From Xenophilus aerolatus (lineage in GTDB: Bacteria; Pseudomonadota; Gammaproteobacteria; Burkholderiales; Burkholderiaceae_C), in NCBI GenBank assembly GCA_030418545.1, contig QAIB01000007.1, positions 187,501 to 233,968 of the forward strand: a stretch of 46,468 nucleotides of DNA, given 5' to 3'. How positions within the stretch are numbered: the first letter of the stretch is position 1; the number at the start of each line of letters is the position of its first letter. Shown here one piece after another: positions 33,516-40,900 of this stretch. The notes under the pieces are model-generated. The model did no database searches. It was not told the DNA's origin and was given only the letters and a program-made list of their open reading frames with translations. A program made the translations under genes and the position numbers.

Positions 33516-34949
33516 CTAGAGCCCGTCGCGCACGCGGCCGAACACCTTCCAGAAGGTGGCGTCCTGCGTGGTCGCGAAGTTGATGCGCATCAGCGTGGTG
33601 GGCTGGCGGCGCGCGTGGAAGAGCGAGCCCGGCGCGATGAGGTAGCCCTCGTCCAGCATGCGCTGCGTGAGTGCATCGGTGTCGGCACCGGTCTCGATCC
33701 AGCCGAACAGCCCCGCCGGCTCGGAGGCCAGCGTGCAGCCGTGCGCCAGCGCGAGCTTCACCGCGCGGCTGCGTGCGCCGTCCAGCCGCACGCGGATGCG
33801 CTCGACGTGGCGGCGCAGCTGCCCCTGGTCGATACACCAGGCCAGCGCCCGCTCGAAGAGCGCCGGAGTGGTCAGCGTGGCCAGCAGCTTGGTCTCGAGC
33901 AGCCGCTCCACCAGCGGCGGCGAGGCGGCCAGGAAGCCGATGCGCCAGTTGGGCGCCAGGATCTTGGCGAAGCCGCTGACGTAGATGGTGCGCGAGAGGC
34001 CGTCAAGCGTCGACAGCCGCGTCGCATGCTCGGGCGCGAGGTGGCTGTAGGTGTCGTCCTCGACGATGTGGAAGTCGTGCTGGTTGGCCAGTTGCAGCAC
34101 GCGGTGCGCGCCGGCCGGGCTGAGGCTGTAGCCCGTGGGGTTGTGCAGCACGCTGACGCTGACGAAGAGCTTGGGCTGGTGCGCCTCGCAGTAGCGCTGC
34201 ATCACCGCCAGGTCGGGCCCGTCGGCCAGGCGCGGCACCGGCAGCACGCGCATGCCCAGGGCCTCGAGCCGCGCGAACTCCACCGCCCAGCCGGGCTCCT
34301 CGACCATCACCGGGTCGCCCGCGCGCAGCAGGGTGCGGCTGACGATGTCCAGCGCGTGGGTGGCGCCGACGGTGGTGACGATCTGCGAGGGCGCAACCTC
34401 GAGCTGGATGCCGGCCAGCTTCTTCACCAGGCTCGCGCGCAGCCCCGCGTCGCCCGCCGGGTCGCCGTACTGCAGCGAGAACTCCTGCAAGGCCTTGACG
34501 CCCGTGACCTTGCGCACCGCGGTGGGCATGAAGGTGCTCTCCAGCCAGTCCGGCGGCAGCACGCCCATGCCGGGTTGCGGCTTGGCGCTCTGGCGGTGGA
34601 ACATGCCGCGGATCAGCGTGCTGGCGTCGGCCGGTGCGCGGGCCAGCACGGTGGTCACGGGTTGCGCCGGTTCTGCTACGTTCTTGATAGCTGCCGGCGC
34701 CCGCCCCGTGGGGGCTGCGGCATCGTTCCGCACATAGAAGCCGCGCTGGCGCCGGGCCTCGACCAGCCCCTGCGCGAGCAGCTGGTCATAGGCGGCCACC
34801 ACCGTGTGCGGGCTCACGCCCTGCTGGCGCGCACACTCGCGCACCGAGGGCAGACGCGCGCCGGGCGCCATCAGCCGGTTGCGGATGCGCTCGGCAAAGC
34901 GCTCGGCAAGCTGGTCGGTCAGGGTCTGGGCGGAGGTGCGGGTCAGCAT
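33516..34949 (-). CDS. MocR-type GntR regulator with aminotransferase domain
   Basis: 477 residues: N-terminal GntR winged HTH (about 8-73, PSVRECARQQGVSPHTVVAA), a linker, then a fold-type I aminotransferase-like domain with the PLP lysine in SGFAKILAPNWRIGF and HNPTGYSLSPAG. MocR proteins use PLP adducts with amino acids or other amines as signals. Residues about 75-95 of the linker (NDAAAPTGRAPAAIKNVAEP) are encoded by a family A palindromic repeat. It is divergent from the LysE-EamA-aminotransferase operon, which it probably controls. Confidence 0.93.
   Translation of the reverse strand: MLTRTSAQTLTDQLAERFAERIRNRLMAPGARLPSVRECARQQGVSPHTVVAAYDQLLAQGLVEARRQRGFYVRNDAAAPTGRAPAAIKNVAEPAQPVTTVLARAPADASTLIRGMFHRQSAKPQPGMGVLPPDWLESTFMPTAVRKVTGVKALQEFSLQYGDPAGDAGLRASLVKKLAGIQLEVAPSQIVTTVGATHALDIVSRTLLRAGDPVMVEEPGWAVEFARLEALGMRVLPVPRLADGPDLAVMQRYCEAHQPKLFVSVSVLHNPTGYSLSPAGAHRVLQLANQHDFHIVEDDTYSHLAPEHATRLSTLDGLSRTIYVSGFAKILAPNWRIGFLAASPPLVERLLETKLLATLTTPALFERALAWCIDQGQLRRHVERIRVRLDGARSRAVKLALAHGCTLASEPAGLFGWIETGADTDALTQRMLDEGYLIAPGSLFHARRQPTTLMRINFATTQDATFWKVFGRVRDGL
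34674..34722 (+). repeat. Family A repeat, copy A3, in frame inside the MocR gene
   Basis: TGCTA (34674-34678) with TAGC (34688-34691), then TGCCGGCGCCCG and GCCCC-GTG-GGGGC. It follows the family A layout of the copy at 2697. It lies entirely inside the MocR coding sequence (gene on the minus strand), is read without a stop and encodes the interdomain linker. Confidence 0.6.
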
Positions 34950-34967
34950 GTGTGTTGGTGCGCCGAG

Positions 34968-35014
34968 CAGTACAGACAGGCACCATGTCCGATCATCTGT
35001 ACCGGTACTGTAAT
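34968..35014. promoter_or_regulatory. Candidate MocR operator with CTGTAC/GTACAG half-sites
   Basis: In the 90-bp divergent gap: CAGTACAGACAG (34968-34979) and TCTGTACCGGTACTG, whose core GTACCGGTAC (34999-35008) is a perfect 10-bp palindrome. TGTAAT at 35009-35014 could be the -10 for the LysE operon, which would place the palindrome across its promoter. Confidence 0.5.
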
Positions 35015-35039
35015 GGTCTCGAGTTTAGAGTCTGTGTCC

Positions 35040-35639
35040 ATGAACTGGCAAGAATTCACCGCGCTGCTGGTGCTGGCCACGGCGATGAGTTTTTCGCCGG
35101 GGCCCAACACCACGCTGTCCACCGCCTTGGCCGCCAACGGCGGGCTGAAGCGCGCGATGCGCTTCGTGGTGGCGGTGCCGGTGGGCTGGAGCGCCCTGCT
35201 GCTGCTGTGTGCGGGCGGCGTCGGCGCGCTCGTCACGGCCGCGCCCACGGCGCGCGTGGCGATCAAGGTGCTGGGCATCGCCTACCTGCTGTGGCTGGCC
35301 TTGAAGTTGTCGCGAAGCGGCCAGCTCGGCCAGGCCGACGCCGGCCGGATGCAGGTGGGCTTCTGGCAGGGCGTGGGCTTGCAGTTCGTCAACATCAAGG
35401 CCTGGCTGCTGGCGTTGACGCTGGTCGCAGGCTGGGTCGCCGGCCAGGCCGAGCCGGCGCAGCGCGTGGCGGTGCTGCTTGGGGTGATGCTGGTCTTCGC
35501 CTTCGCGAGCAACCTCGCGTACGCGGCGGTGGGCGCGCTGCTGCGGGCCTGGCTGGCGCAGGGCCGGCGCCTGCTGTGGTTCAACCGCGGCATGGCGGCG
35601 GTGCTGGTGCTGACGGCGGCCTGGATGGTGAAGGCATGA
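35040..35639 (+). CDS. LysE/RhtB-family amino acid exporter (first of three)
   Basis: 199 residues, about six helices, with the family motif FSPGPNTTLSTALAANGG near residue 18 and a central GVGLQFVNIKAWLLAL. LysE/RhtB proteins expel amino acids or their derivatives. First gene of a three-gene operon; its TGA overlaps the next ATG (ATGA at 35636-35639). Divergent from the MocR regulator. Confidence 0.9.
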   Translation: MNWQEFTALLVLATAMSFSPGPNTTLSTALAANGGLKRAMRFVVAVPVGWSALLLLCAGGVGALVTAAPTARVAIKVLGIAYLLWLALKLSRSGQLGQADAGRMQVGFWQGVGLQFVNIKAWLLALTLVAGWVAGQAEPAQRVAVLLGVMLVFAFASNLAYAAVGALLRAWLAQGRRLLWFNRGMAAVLVLTAAWMVKA

Positions 35640-36604
35640 GCGTTCCCGCAACCGATCCTCTGCACACGCGGCGCGAGACTCTGGGCCTGTGGCTCGGCGT
35701 GCTGGGCGTCGCGATCTTCGCGATCACGCTGCCCATGACACGCCTGGCCACCGGCACGGCCGACGCGCCGCAGCTCTCGCCCTGGTTCGTGACGCTGGGC
35801 CGCGCGGCGCTGGCCGGCGGGCTGTCGGCCGTCTTCCTGCTCGCCACGCGTTCGCCGCTGCCGCAGCGCCACCAGTGGAAGCCGCTGGGCATGGCGGTGC
35901 TGGGCAACGCCATCGGCTACCCGCTGCTGCTGGCCTATGCGCTGCGCGTGGTCACGGCCAGCCACGCGGCCGTCATCACGGCGTTGCTGCCGCTGGTCTC
36001 GGCCATGGTCGCGGCCTGGGTGCTGCACCAGCGCGCACGGCTGGGTTTCTGGGTGTGCGCCGTGCTGGGCAGCGCGCTGGTGGTGGCGTTCTCGCTGCTG
36101 CGCGCACAGCAGCAGGGCCATGGCTTCGGCTTCGAGTGGGCCGACCTGCTGCTGGTCGGTGCCGTCATCGCCGCGTCCTTCGGCTACATCTACGGGGCGC
36201 AGGTCACGCCGGCGCTGGGCGCCGAGCGCGTGATCTGCTGGGTGTGCGTGATGGCGCTGCCGCTCACGCTGCCGGCCACGGTGTTGCTGTGGCCCGCGCA
36301 GCCGGTCGCCACGTCGGCGTGGGTCGGCTTCGTCTACCTCGGCGTGTTCTCGATGTGGATGGGCTTCTTCGCCTGGTACCGCGGGCTGGCCATCGGCGGC
36401 GCGCTGCGCGTGAGCCAGACGCAGCTGCTGCAGCCCTTCCTCTCGATCCTCGCCGCCATTCCCCTGTTGGGCGAACCGCTGGACGCGGTCACCCTCGGCT
36501 TCGCCGCCGCCGTGGTCGCCACGGTGGTGGTGGGCAAACGGCTTTCGCAACCCCCGACTTCTTCACCGCCCACGGCGGCACATCCCAGGAGCACGACGAC
36601 ATGA
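35636..36604 (+). CDS. EamA/DMT-family transporter
   Basis: 322 residues, ten predicted helices in two EamA halves (for example GVAIFAITLPMTRLATG, YLGVFSMWMGFFAWYRGLA, LQPFLSILAAIPLLGE). Probably exports a metabolite related to the aminotransferase substrate. Both junctions are ATGA overlaps (35636 and 36601), so translation of LysE, EamA and aminotransferase is coupled. The C-terminal tail is Pro/Ser/Thr-rich. Confidence 0.9.
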   Translation: MSVPATDPLHTRRETLGLWLGVLGVAIFAITLPMTRLATGTADAPQLSPWFVTLGRAALAGGLSAVFLLATRSPLPQRHQWKPLGMAVLGNAIGYPLLLAYALRVVTASHAAVITALLPLVSAMVAAWVLHQRARLGFWVCAVLGSALVVAFSLLRAQQQGHGFGFEWADLLLVGAVIAASFGYIYGAQVTPALGAERVICWVCVMALPLTLPATVLLWPAQPVATSAWVGFVYLGVFSMWMGFFAWYRGLAIGGALRVSQTQLLQPFLSILAAIPLLGEPLDAVTLGFAAAVVATVVVGKRLSQPPTSSPPTAAHPRSTTT

Positions 36605-37893
36605 AGTGGACCCTCGCCGCACGCGCGGAAAAAATGAACCCCTCGGCCATCCGCGAGATCCTCAAGGTCACCGAGCGGCCAAACGTGATCAGCCTGGCCG
36701 GCGGCCTGCCCTCGCCGAAGACCTTCCCGGTGAGCGCCTTCGCGCAGGCCTGCGCCGACGTGCTGGCCAACGATGGCCAGGCCGCATTGCAATACGCCGC
36801 CAGCGAAGGCTATGCGCCCCTGCGCCGCGCGGTGGCCGACATGCTGCCCTGGGACGTCAACCCCGACCAGGTGCTGATCACCACCGGCTCGCAGCAGGGC
36901 CTGGACCTGATCGCCAAGGTGCTGCTCGACCCCGGCAGCAAGGTGCTGGTGGAAACGCCCACCTACCTGGGCGCGCTGCAGGCCTTCAGCCCGATGGAAC
37001 CGCAGGCCGTGAGCGTGGCCAGCGACGGCGAGGGCGTGCTGCCCGACGACCTCACGGCGAAGGCCGAGGGCGGACGCTTCGTCTACCTGCTGCCCAACTT
37101 CCAGAACCCCACCGGCCGCACCATGAGCGAGGCGCGGCGCGCCGCGGTGAGCGCCGCCGCGCAGGCTGCCGGCCTGCCGATCGTGGAAGACAACCCCTAC
37201 GGCGACCTGTGGTTCGACGAGGCGCCGCCGCTGCCGCTCACCGCGCGCAACCCCGAGGGCTGCATCTACCTGGGCTCCTTCTCCAAGATCCTCGCGCCAG
37301 GCCTGCGCCTGGGCTTCCTGGTGGCCCCCAAGGCCATCTACCCCAAGCTGCTGCAGGCCAAGCAGGCGGTGGACCTGCACACGCCGATCTTCACGCAGCG
37401 CATGGTGTCGGCGGTGATGAAGGACGGCTTCCTGGACCGCCACGTGCCCACCATCCGCGCGCTGTACAAGCAGCAGCGCGACGCGATGGTCGCGGCCCTG
37501 CAGCGCGAGTTCGGCGTCGACGGGCAGCCCCTAGACGCCGAGCGCCCCCTCGGGGGGCAGCGAGGACACGCAGTGCCGAGCGTGGGGGCTCGACGTCCTG
37601 GCCTGGACGTCGAGTTCAACGTGCCCAAGGGCGGCATGTTCCTGTGGCTGCGCATGCCCGAGGGCATCGACAGCACCGCCCTGCTGGCGCAGGCCGTGGA
37701 GCGCAACGTGGCCTTCGTGCCCGGCGCGCCCTTCTACGCCGGCGAGCCCGACACGCGCACGCTGCGCCTGTCCTTCGTGACGGCGACCGTGGAGCAGATC
37801 GACACCGCGATCGCCGCCCTGGCCGCGACGGTGCGCGAGGCGCTGGCGCACCGCACGGCGGCGCAGATCACGCAGCAGCTCGCAGCCGCCTGA
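36601..37893 (+). CDS. PLP-dependent aminotransferase (2-aminoadipate/LysN-like, fold type I)
   Basis: 430-residue aminotransferase related to LysN/2-aminoadipate and multi-substrate transaminases. Seen: ISLAGGLPSPKTFP, NFQNPTGRTMS, EDNPYGDLWF and the PLP lysine in LGSFSKILAPGLRLGFL. CAGGAG lies upstream of ATG 36601. Residues about 305-332 (VDGQPLDAERPLGGQRG and onwards) interrupt a normally continuous segment between EFG and GLDVEFNVPKGGMF; this is encoded by a GC-rich palindromic repeat read in frame. Third gene of the MocR-linked operon. Substrate likely an amino acid shared with the exporters. Confidence 0.92.
   Translation: MKWTLAARAEKMNPSAIREILKVTERPNVISLAGGLPSPKTFPVSAFAQACADVLANDGQAALQYAASEGYAPLRRAVADMLPWDVNPDQVLITTGSQQGLDLIAKVLLDPGSKVLVETPTYLGALQAFSPMEPQAVSVASDGEGVLPDDLTAKAEGGRFVYLLPNFQNPTGRTMSEARRAAVSAAAQAAGLPIVEDNPYGDLWFDEAPPLPLTARNPEGCIYLGSFSKILAPGLRLGFLVAPKAIYPKLLQAKQAVDLHTPIFTQRMVSAVMKDGFLDRHVPTIRALYKQQRDAMVAALQREFGVDGQPLDAERPLGGQRGHAVPSVGARRPGLDVEFNVPKGGMFLWLRMPEGIDSTALLAQAVERNVAFVPGAPFYAGEPDTRTLRLSFVTATVEQIDTAIAALAATVREALAHRTAAQITQQLAAA
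37514..37597 (+). repeat. Family B GC palindrome, copy B1, in frame inside the aminotransferase gene
   Basis: 84 bp (28 codons). It contains GCGCCCCCTCGGGGGGCAGCG (core CCCCCTCGGGGGG, 37545-37557) and GCGTGGGGGCTCG. At its right edge CGACGTCC (37591-37598) is inverted as GGACGTCG (37605-37612). The same core recurs at 41551-41563 and, as CCCCCTCAAGGGGG, at 40816-40829. Confidence 0.65.
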
Positions 37894-37924
37894 TCGTCAG
37901 ACCTTCAAGCCCAATCGGCCGCCC

Positions 37925-37965
37925 GCGCCCGCATGACGGGCGCCGGCAGCTATTGTTTCGATAGC
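37925..37965 (-). repeat. Family A palindromic repeat, copy A4
   Basis: Read on the minus strand: GCTAT-CGAAACA-ATAGC, then GCGCCCG-TCATG-CGGGCGC (37925-37943 on plus). Both stems are perfect. It lies between the aminotransferase stop and the DJ-1/PfpI start, so it may end the first transcript. It is the inverse orientation of the copy at 2697. Confidence 0.75.
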
Positions 37966-37979
37966 AATCGGGGTTGCCC

Positions 37980-38597
37980 ATGCACACCGCCATCCTCACC
38001 TTCGACGGCTTCAACGAGCTGGATTCGCTGATCGCCCTGGGCGTGCTCAACCGCATCAAGCGCCCCGGCTGGCGCGTGACGCTGGCGGCGCCGACCGCCC
38101 GCGTGACCTCGATGAACGGTGTCACGCTCGAGGCCACCGCTTCGCTGGACGAGGCCGGGACGGCCGACGCGGTGCTGGTGGGCAGCGGCATCCGCACGCG
38201 CGAGATCGTGGCCGACGCGGCGCTGATGGCACGCCTGCAACTCGACCCCGCGCGCCAGCTGATCGGCGCGCAGTGCTCCGGCACGCTGGTGCTCGCCCGG
38301 CTCGGCCTGCTGGGCCGGGTGCCCGCCTGCACCGACCTCACGACCAAGCCCTGGGTGCAGGAGGCCGGCGTGCGCGTGCTCGACCAGCCCTTCTTCGCCG
38401 ACGGCAACGTTGCGACAGCCGGCGGCTGCCTGGCGTCGCCCTACCTCGCGGCCTGGCTGATCGCGCGCAGCGAGGGCCTGGAGGCCGCGAGCTCGGCCCT
38501 GCACTACGTGGCGCCCGTGGGCGAGAAGGACAGCTACGTCGCCCGCGCGCTGGCCGCCGTCACGCCCTACCTGCCCGCAACGACGGCGATCGGCTGA
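37980..38597 (+). CDS. DJ-1/PfpI-family protein
   Basis: 205-residue single-domain protein of the DJ-1/PfpI (class I glutamine amidotransferase-like) superfamily. The nucleophile-elbow cysteine is Cys99 in GAQCSGTLV, and a conserved Glu13 (FNELDS) lies near it. Members include glyoxalase III/deglycase-type, amidase and isonitrile hydratase activities, and the exact one cannot be fixed. It begins just after repeat copy A4 and is followed after 11 bp by a LysE exporter, so they are probably co-transcribed. Confidence 0.87.
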   Translation: MHTAILTFDGFNELDSLIALGVLNRIKRPGWRVTLAAPTARVTSMNGVTLEATASLDEAGTADAVLVGSGIRTREIVADAALMARLQLDPARQLIGAQCSGTLVLARLGLLGRVPACTDLTTKPWVQEAGVRVLDQPFFADGNVATAGGCLASPYLAAWLIARSEGLEAASSALHYVAPVGEKDSYVARALAAVTPYLPATTAIG

Positions 38598-38608
38598 GGC
38601 ACGGCGCC

Positions 38609-39247
38609 ATGGTCACCCTCCCCACCCTCGGCCTCTTCGTGCTTGCCGCGCTGGCGCTGATGGCATCACCCGGCCCCAACATGGCCTTCGTGCTGGCGCA
38701 GGGCGCGGCGCACGGGCCGCGCGGCGCCGTCGCCGGCGCCATCGGCATCGCGCTGGCGGACTTCGTGCTCGCGCTGGCGGCCGCCAGCGGCGTCGCGGCG
38801 CTGATGGCCGCCTGGGCGCCGGCCTTCGACCTGCTGCGCTGGGCCGGCGCGGCGTACCTCGTGTGGCTGGGCGTGCAGGCGCTGCGCGCGGGCGCGCCGG
38901 GAGCGCGTGCGGCCGACGCGCCGCCTGCGGGGCTCGCGCGGGTGGCGCGCATGGGCTTCGTCAACACGCTGATGAACCCGAAGGCGCTGGTCTTCTTCGT
39001 CGTCTTCCTGCCGCAGTTCGTGCACCCGGCGCAGGGCTCGGTGAGCGTGCAGATGGTGCAGCTGGGCGCGGTGATGTCGGCGGTGTCCCTGCTCTTCAAC
39101 ACCGCGCTGGGCAGCGCCGCGGGCGTCGTTGCACGGCGCGTGGCCGCCAGCGAGCGCGGCGCGCGCCTGCGCCAGCGGCTGCTGGCGGGCGTGATGTTCG
39201 GCCTGGCGCTGCGGCTGCTGGTGATGGCGCGGCCGGCCGCGGCATGA
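38609..39247 (+). CDS. LysE/RhtB-family amino acid exporter (second of three)
   Basis: 212 residues, six hydrophobic helices, family motif LALMASPGPNMAFVLAQGAA and FVNTLMNPKALVFFVVFLPQ. Exports amino acids or derivatives. It lies 11 bp after the DJ-1/PfpI gene and 27 bp before a PhzF gene, in an apparent DJ-1, LysE, PhzF, GST run. Confidence 0.9.
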   Translation: MVTLPTLGLFVLAALALMASPGPNMAFVLAQGAAHGPRGAVAGAIGIALADFVLALAAASGVAALMAAWAPAFDLLRWAGAAYLVWLGVQALRAGAPGARAADAPPAGLARVARMGFVNTLMNPKALVFFVVFLPQFVHPAQGSVSVQMVQLGAVMSAVSLLFNTALGSAAGVVARRVAASERGARLRQRLLAGVMFGLALRLLVMARPAAA

Positions 39248-39274
39248 GCTTGTCCTTTTTCTTTTGATCGAAGC

Positions 39275-40111
39275 ATGAACGTCCAGCACATCGCCGCCTT
39301 CTCCGACGGTCCGCGCGGCGGCAACCCCGCCGGCGTGGTGATCGGCGACAGCCTGCCGCCCGACGACCGGATGCAGCAGCTCGCGACCGAGCTCGGCTAT
39401 TCCGAAAGCGTGTTCGCCGCGCCGCAGCCCGGCGGCGGCTGGCGCGTGCGCTACTTCTCGCCTGCGGCCGAGGTGCCCTTCTGCGGCCACGCGACCATCG
39501 CGCTCGGTGCCGCGCTGGCGCGTGCCCAGGGCGACGGCGTGTTCGAGCTCGCCATCAACCATGCGCGCATCACCGTCGCGGGCCGGCGCGAGGGGGTGCT
39601 GGTGAACGCCGCGCTGCAATCGCCGCCCACGCGCAGCGAGCCGCTCGCACCGGCGCTGCGGGCCGAGGCGTTGGCGCTCTTCGGCCTGAGCGAGGACGAG
39701 CTCGACCCGCGCCTGCCGCCGGCCCTCGCGCACGGCGGCGCCGACCACTTCGTGCTGGCCCTGCGCAGCCGCGCCGCGCTGGCCGCGATGCGCTACGACT
39801 TCGACGCCGGCCGCGAGCTGATGCAGCGCGCCGGCCTGGCGACCATCGCGCTCGTGCATGCCGAGGGCGAGCGCAGCTTCCACGCCCGCAACCCCTTCGC
39901 CGGCGGCGGCGTGTACGAGGACCCGGCAACGGGCGCGGCTGCCGCGGCGCTGGGCGGGTATCTGCGCGACCTCGGATGGCCGCACGGCGGCGCGATCGAC
40001 ATCGTGCAGGGCGAGGACATGGGCGTCGTCTGCCGGCTGCACGTCGACATCGCCCCAGAGCCTGGGGCGTCCGTGCGCGTGTCGGGCACCGCGCGCATGA
40101 TCTCGGCCTGA
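39275..40111 (+). CDS. PhzF-family isomerase/epimerase (copy 1)
   Basis: 278 residues with the PhzF/diaminopimelate-epimerase-like double fold. The general-base glutamate is E44 (LGYSESVFA), and the second-half signature is YEDPATGAAAAALGGYL. PhzF isomerises trans-2,3-dihydro-3-hydroxyanthranilate in phenazine synthesis, but most family members have unknown substrates. No phenazine genes are nearby, so a different small hydroxy or amino acid is more likely. Follows LysE and precedes a GST (23 bp). Confidence 0.87.
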   Translation: MNVQHIAAFSDGPRGGNPAGVVIGDSLPPDDRMQQLATELGYSESVFAAPQPGGGWRVRYFSPAAEVPFCGHATIALGAALARAQGDGVFELAINHARITVAGRREGVLVNAALQSPPTRSEPLAPALRAEALALFGLSEDELDPRLPPALAHGGADHFVLALRSRAALAAMRYDFDAGRELMQRAGLATIALVHAEGERSFHARNPFAGGGVYEDPATGAAAAALGGYLRDLGWPHGGAIDIVQGEDMGVVCRLHVDIAPEPGASVRVSGTARMISA

Positions 40112-40134
40112 CAGCACTTCAAGGAACACACGAC

Positions 40135-40776
40135 ATGCTCAACATCTGGGGCCGCATCAGCTCGATCAACGTGCGCAAGGTGGTGTGGTGCGCGCAGGAA
40201 CTCGGGCTCGACTTCCAGCGCACCGAGGCCGGCGGCAAGTTCGGCATCGTCCAGTCCGAGGAGTACCGGGCCATGAATCCGAACGCGATGGTGCCGACCA
40301 TCGACGACGGCGAAGGCGACGCCCGCGTGGTGCTATGGGAATCGAACGTCATCGTGCGCTACCTCTGCGCGAAGCACTGGACCTACCAGATGTACCCCGA
40401 GCAGTTGCCCGAGCGCTTCGACGCCGAGCGCTGGATGGACTGGCAGCAGACCACGCTGAATCGCGCCAGCGGCGGCGCCTTCGTGCAACTGGTGCGCGTG
40501 GCGCCGGAGCAGCGCGATGCGGCCGTCATCGAGGAATCGATGCGCGCCACGGAGCCACTCTTCGCGCTGCTCGATGCGCACCTGGCCACGCGCAGCTTCA
40601 TGACCGGCGAGCGCTTCACCATGGCCGACATCCCGATCGGCTGCGAGGTGCACCGCTGGTTCGGCCTGCCGGCGGCCGACTACCGGCGCCCGAGCTGGCC
40701 GAACCTCGAGCGCTGGTTCGCGCAGATGCTGCAGCGCCCCGGCGCGCGCGGCGTGCTCGACCTACCGCTCGAATGA
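40135..40776 (+). CDS. Glutathione S-transferase family protein
   Basis: 213-residue GST with a thioredoxin-like N-terminal domain (ISSINVRKVVWCAQELGL; glutathione-binding NAMVPTIDD and LWESNVIVRYL) and an all-helical C-terminal domain (MADIPIGCEVHRWF). It likely conjugates or isomerises electrophiles with glutathione. The family annotation is firm; class and substrate are not. Separated from the second PhzF by a 124-bp repeat-filled gap. Confidence 0.9.
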   Translation: MLNIWGRISSINVRKVVWCAQELGLDFQRTEAGGKFGIVQSEEYRAMNPNAMVPTIDDGEGDARVVLWESNVIVRYLCAKHWTYQMYPEQLPERFDAERWMDWQQTTLNRASGGAFVQLVRVAPEQRDAAVIEESMRATEPLFALLDAHLATRSFMTGERFTMADIPIGCEVHRWFGLPAADYRRPSWPNLERWFAQMLQRPGARGVLDLPLE

Positions 40777-40784
40777 ACACCCCC

Positions 40785-40895
40785 CGTCTTCGCGGACTTC
40801 GTTCCGCTACGCCAACCCCCTCAAGGGGGCACATCCAGCGGCCTGGCAAAGCCAGTTCCGCGGATGTCCACGTCCGGCCTGCTCCGCGGCCACTC
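40785..40895 (+). repeat. Family B intergenic GC repeat, copy B2
   Basis: Nearly fills the gap between GST and the second PhzF. It includes GTCTTCGCGGACTTCGTTCC, the palindrome CCCCC-TCAA-GGGGG (40816-40829), and CTGGC-AAA-GCCAG. The GCC...CCCCCTC..GGGGGC core links it to the two intragenic copies. Repeats of this style are known to me from Comamonadaceae genomes; their role is not established. Confidence 0.6.
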
Positions 40896-40900
40896 GAAAA

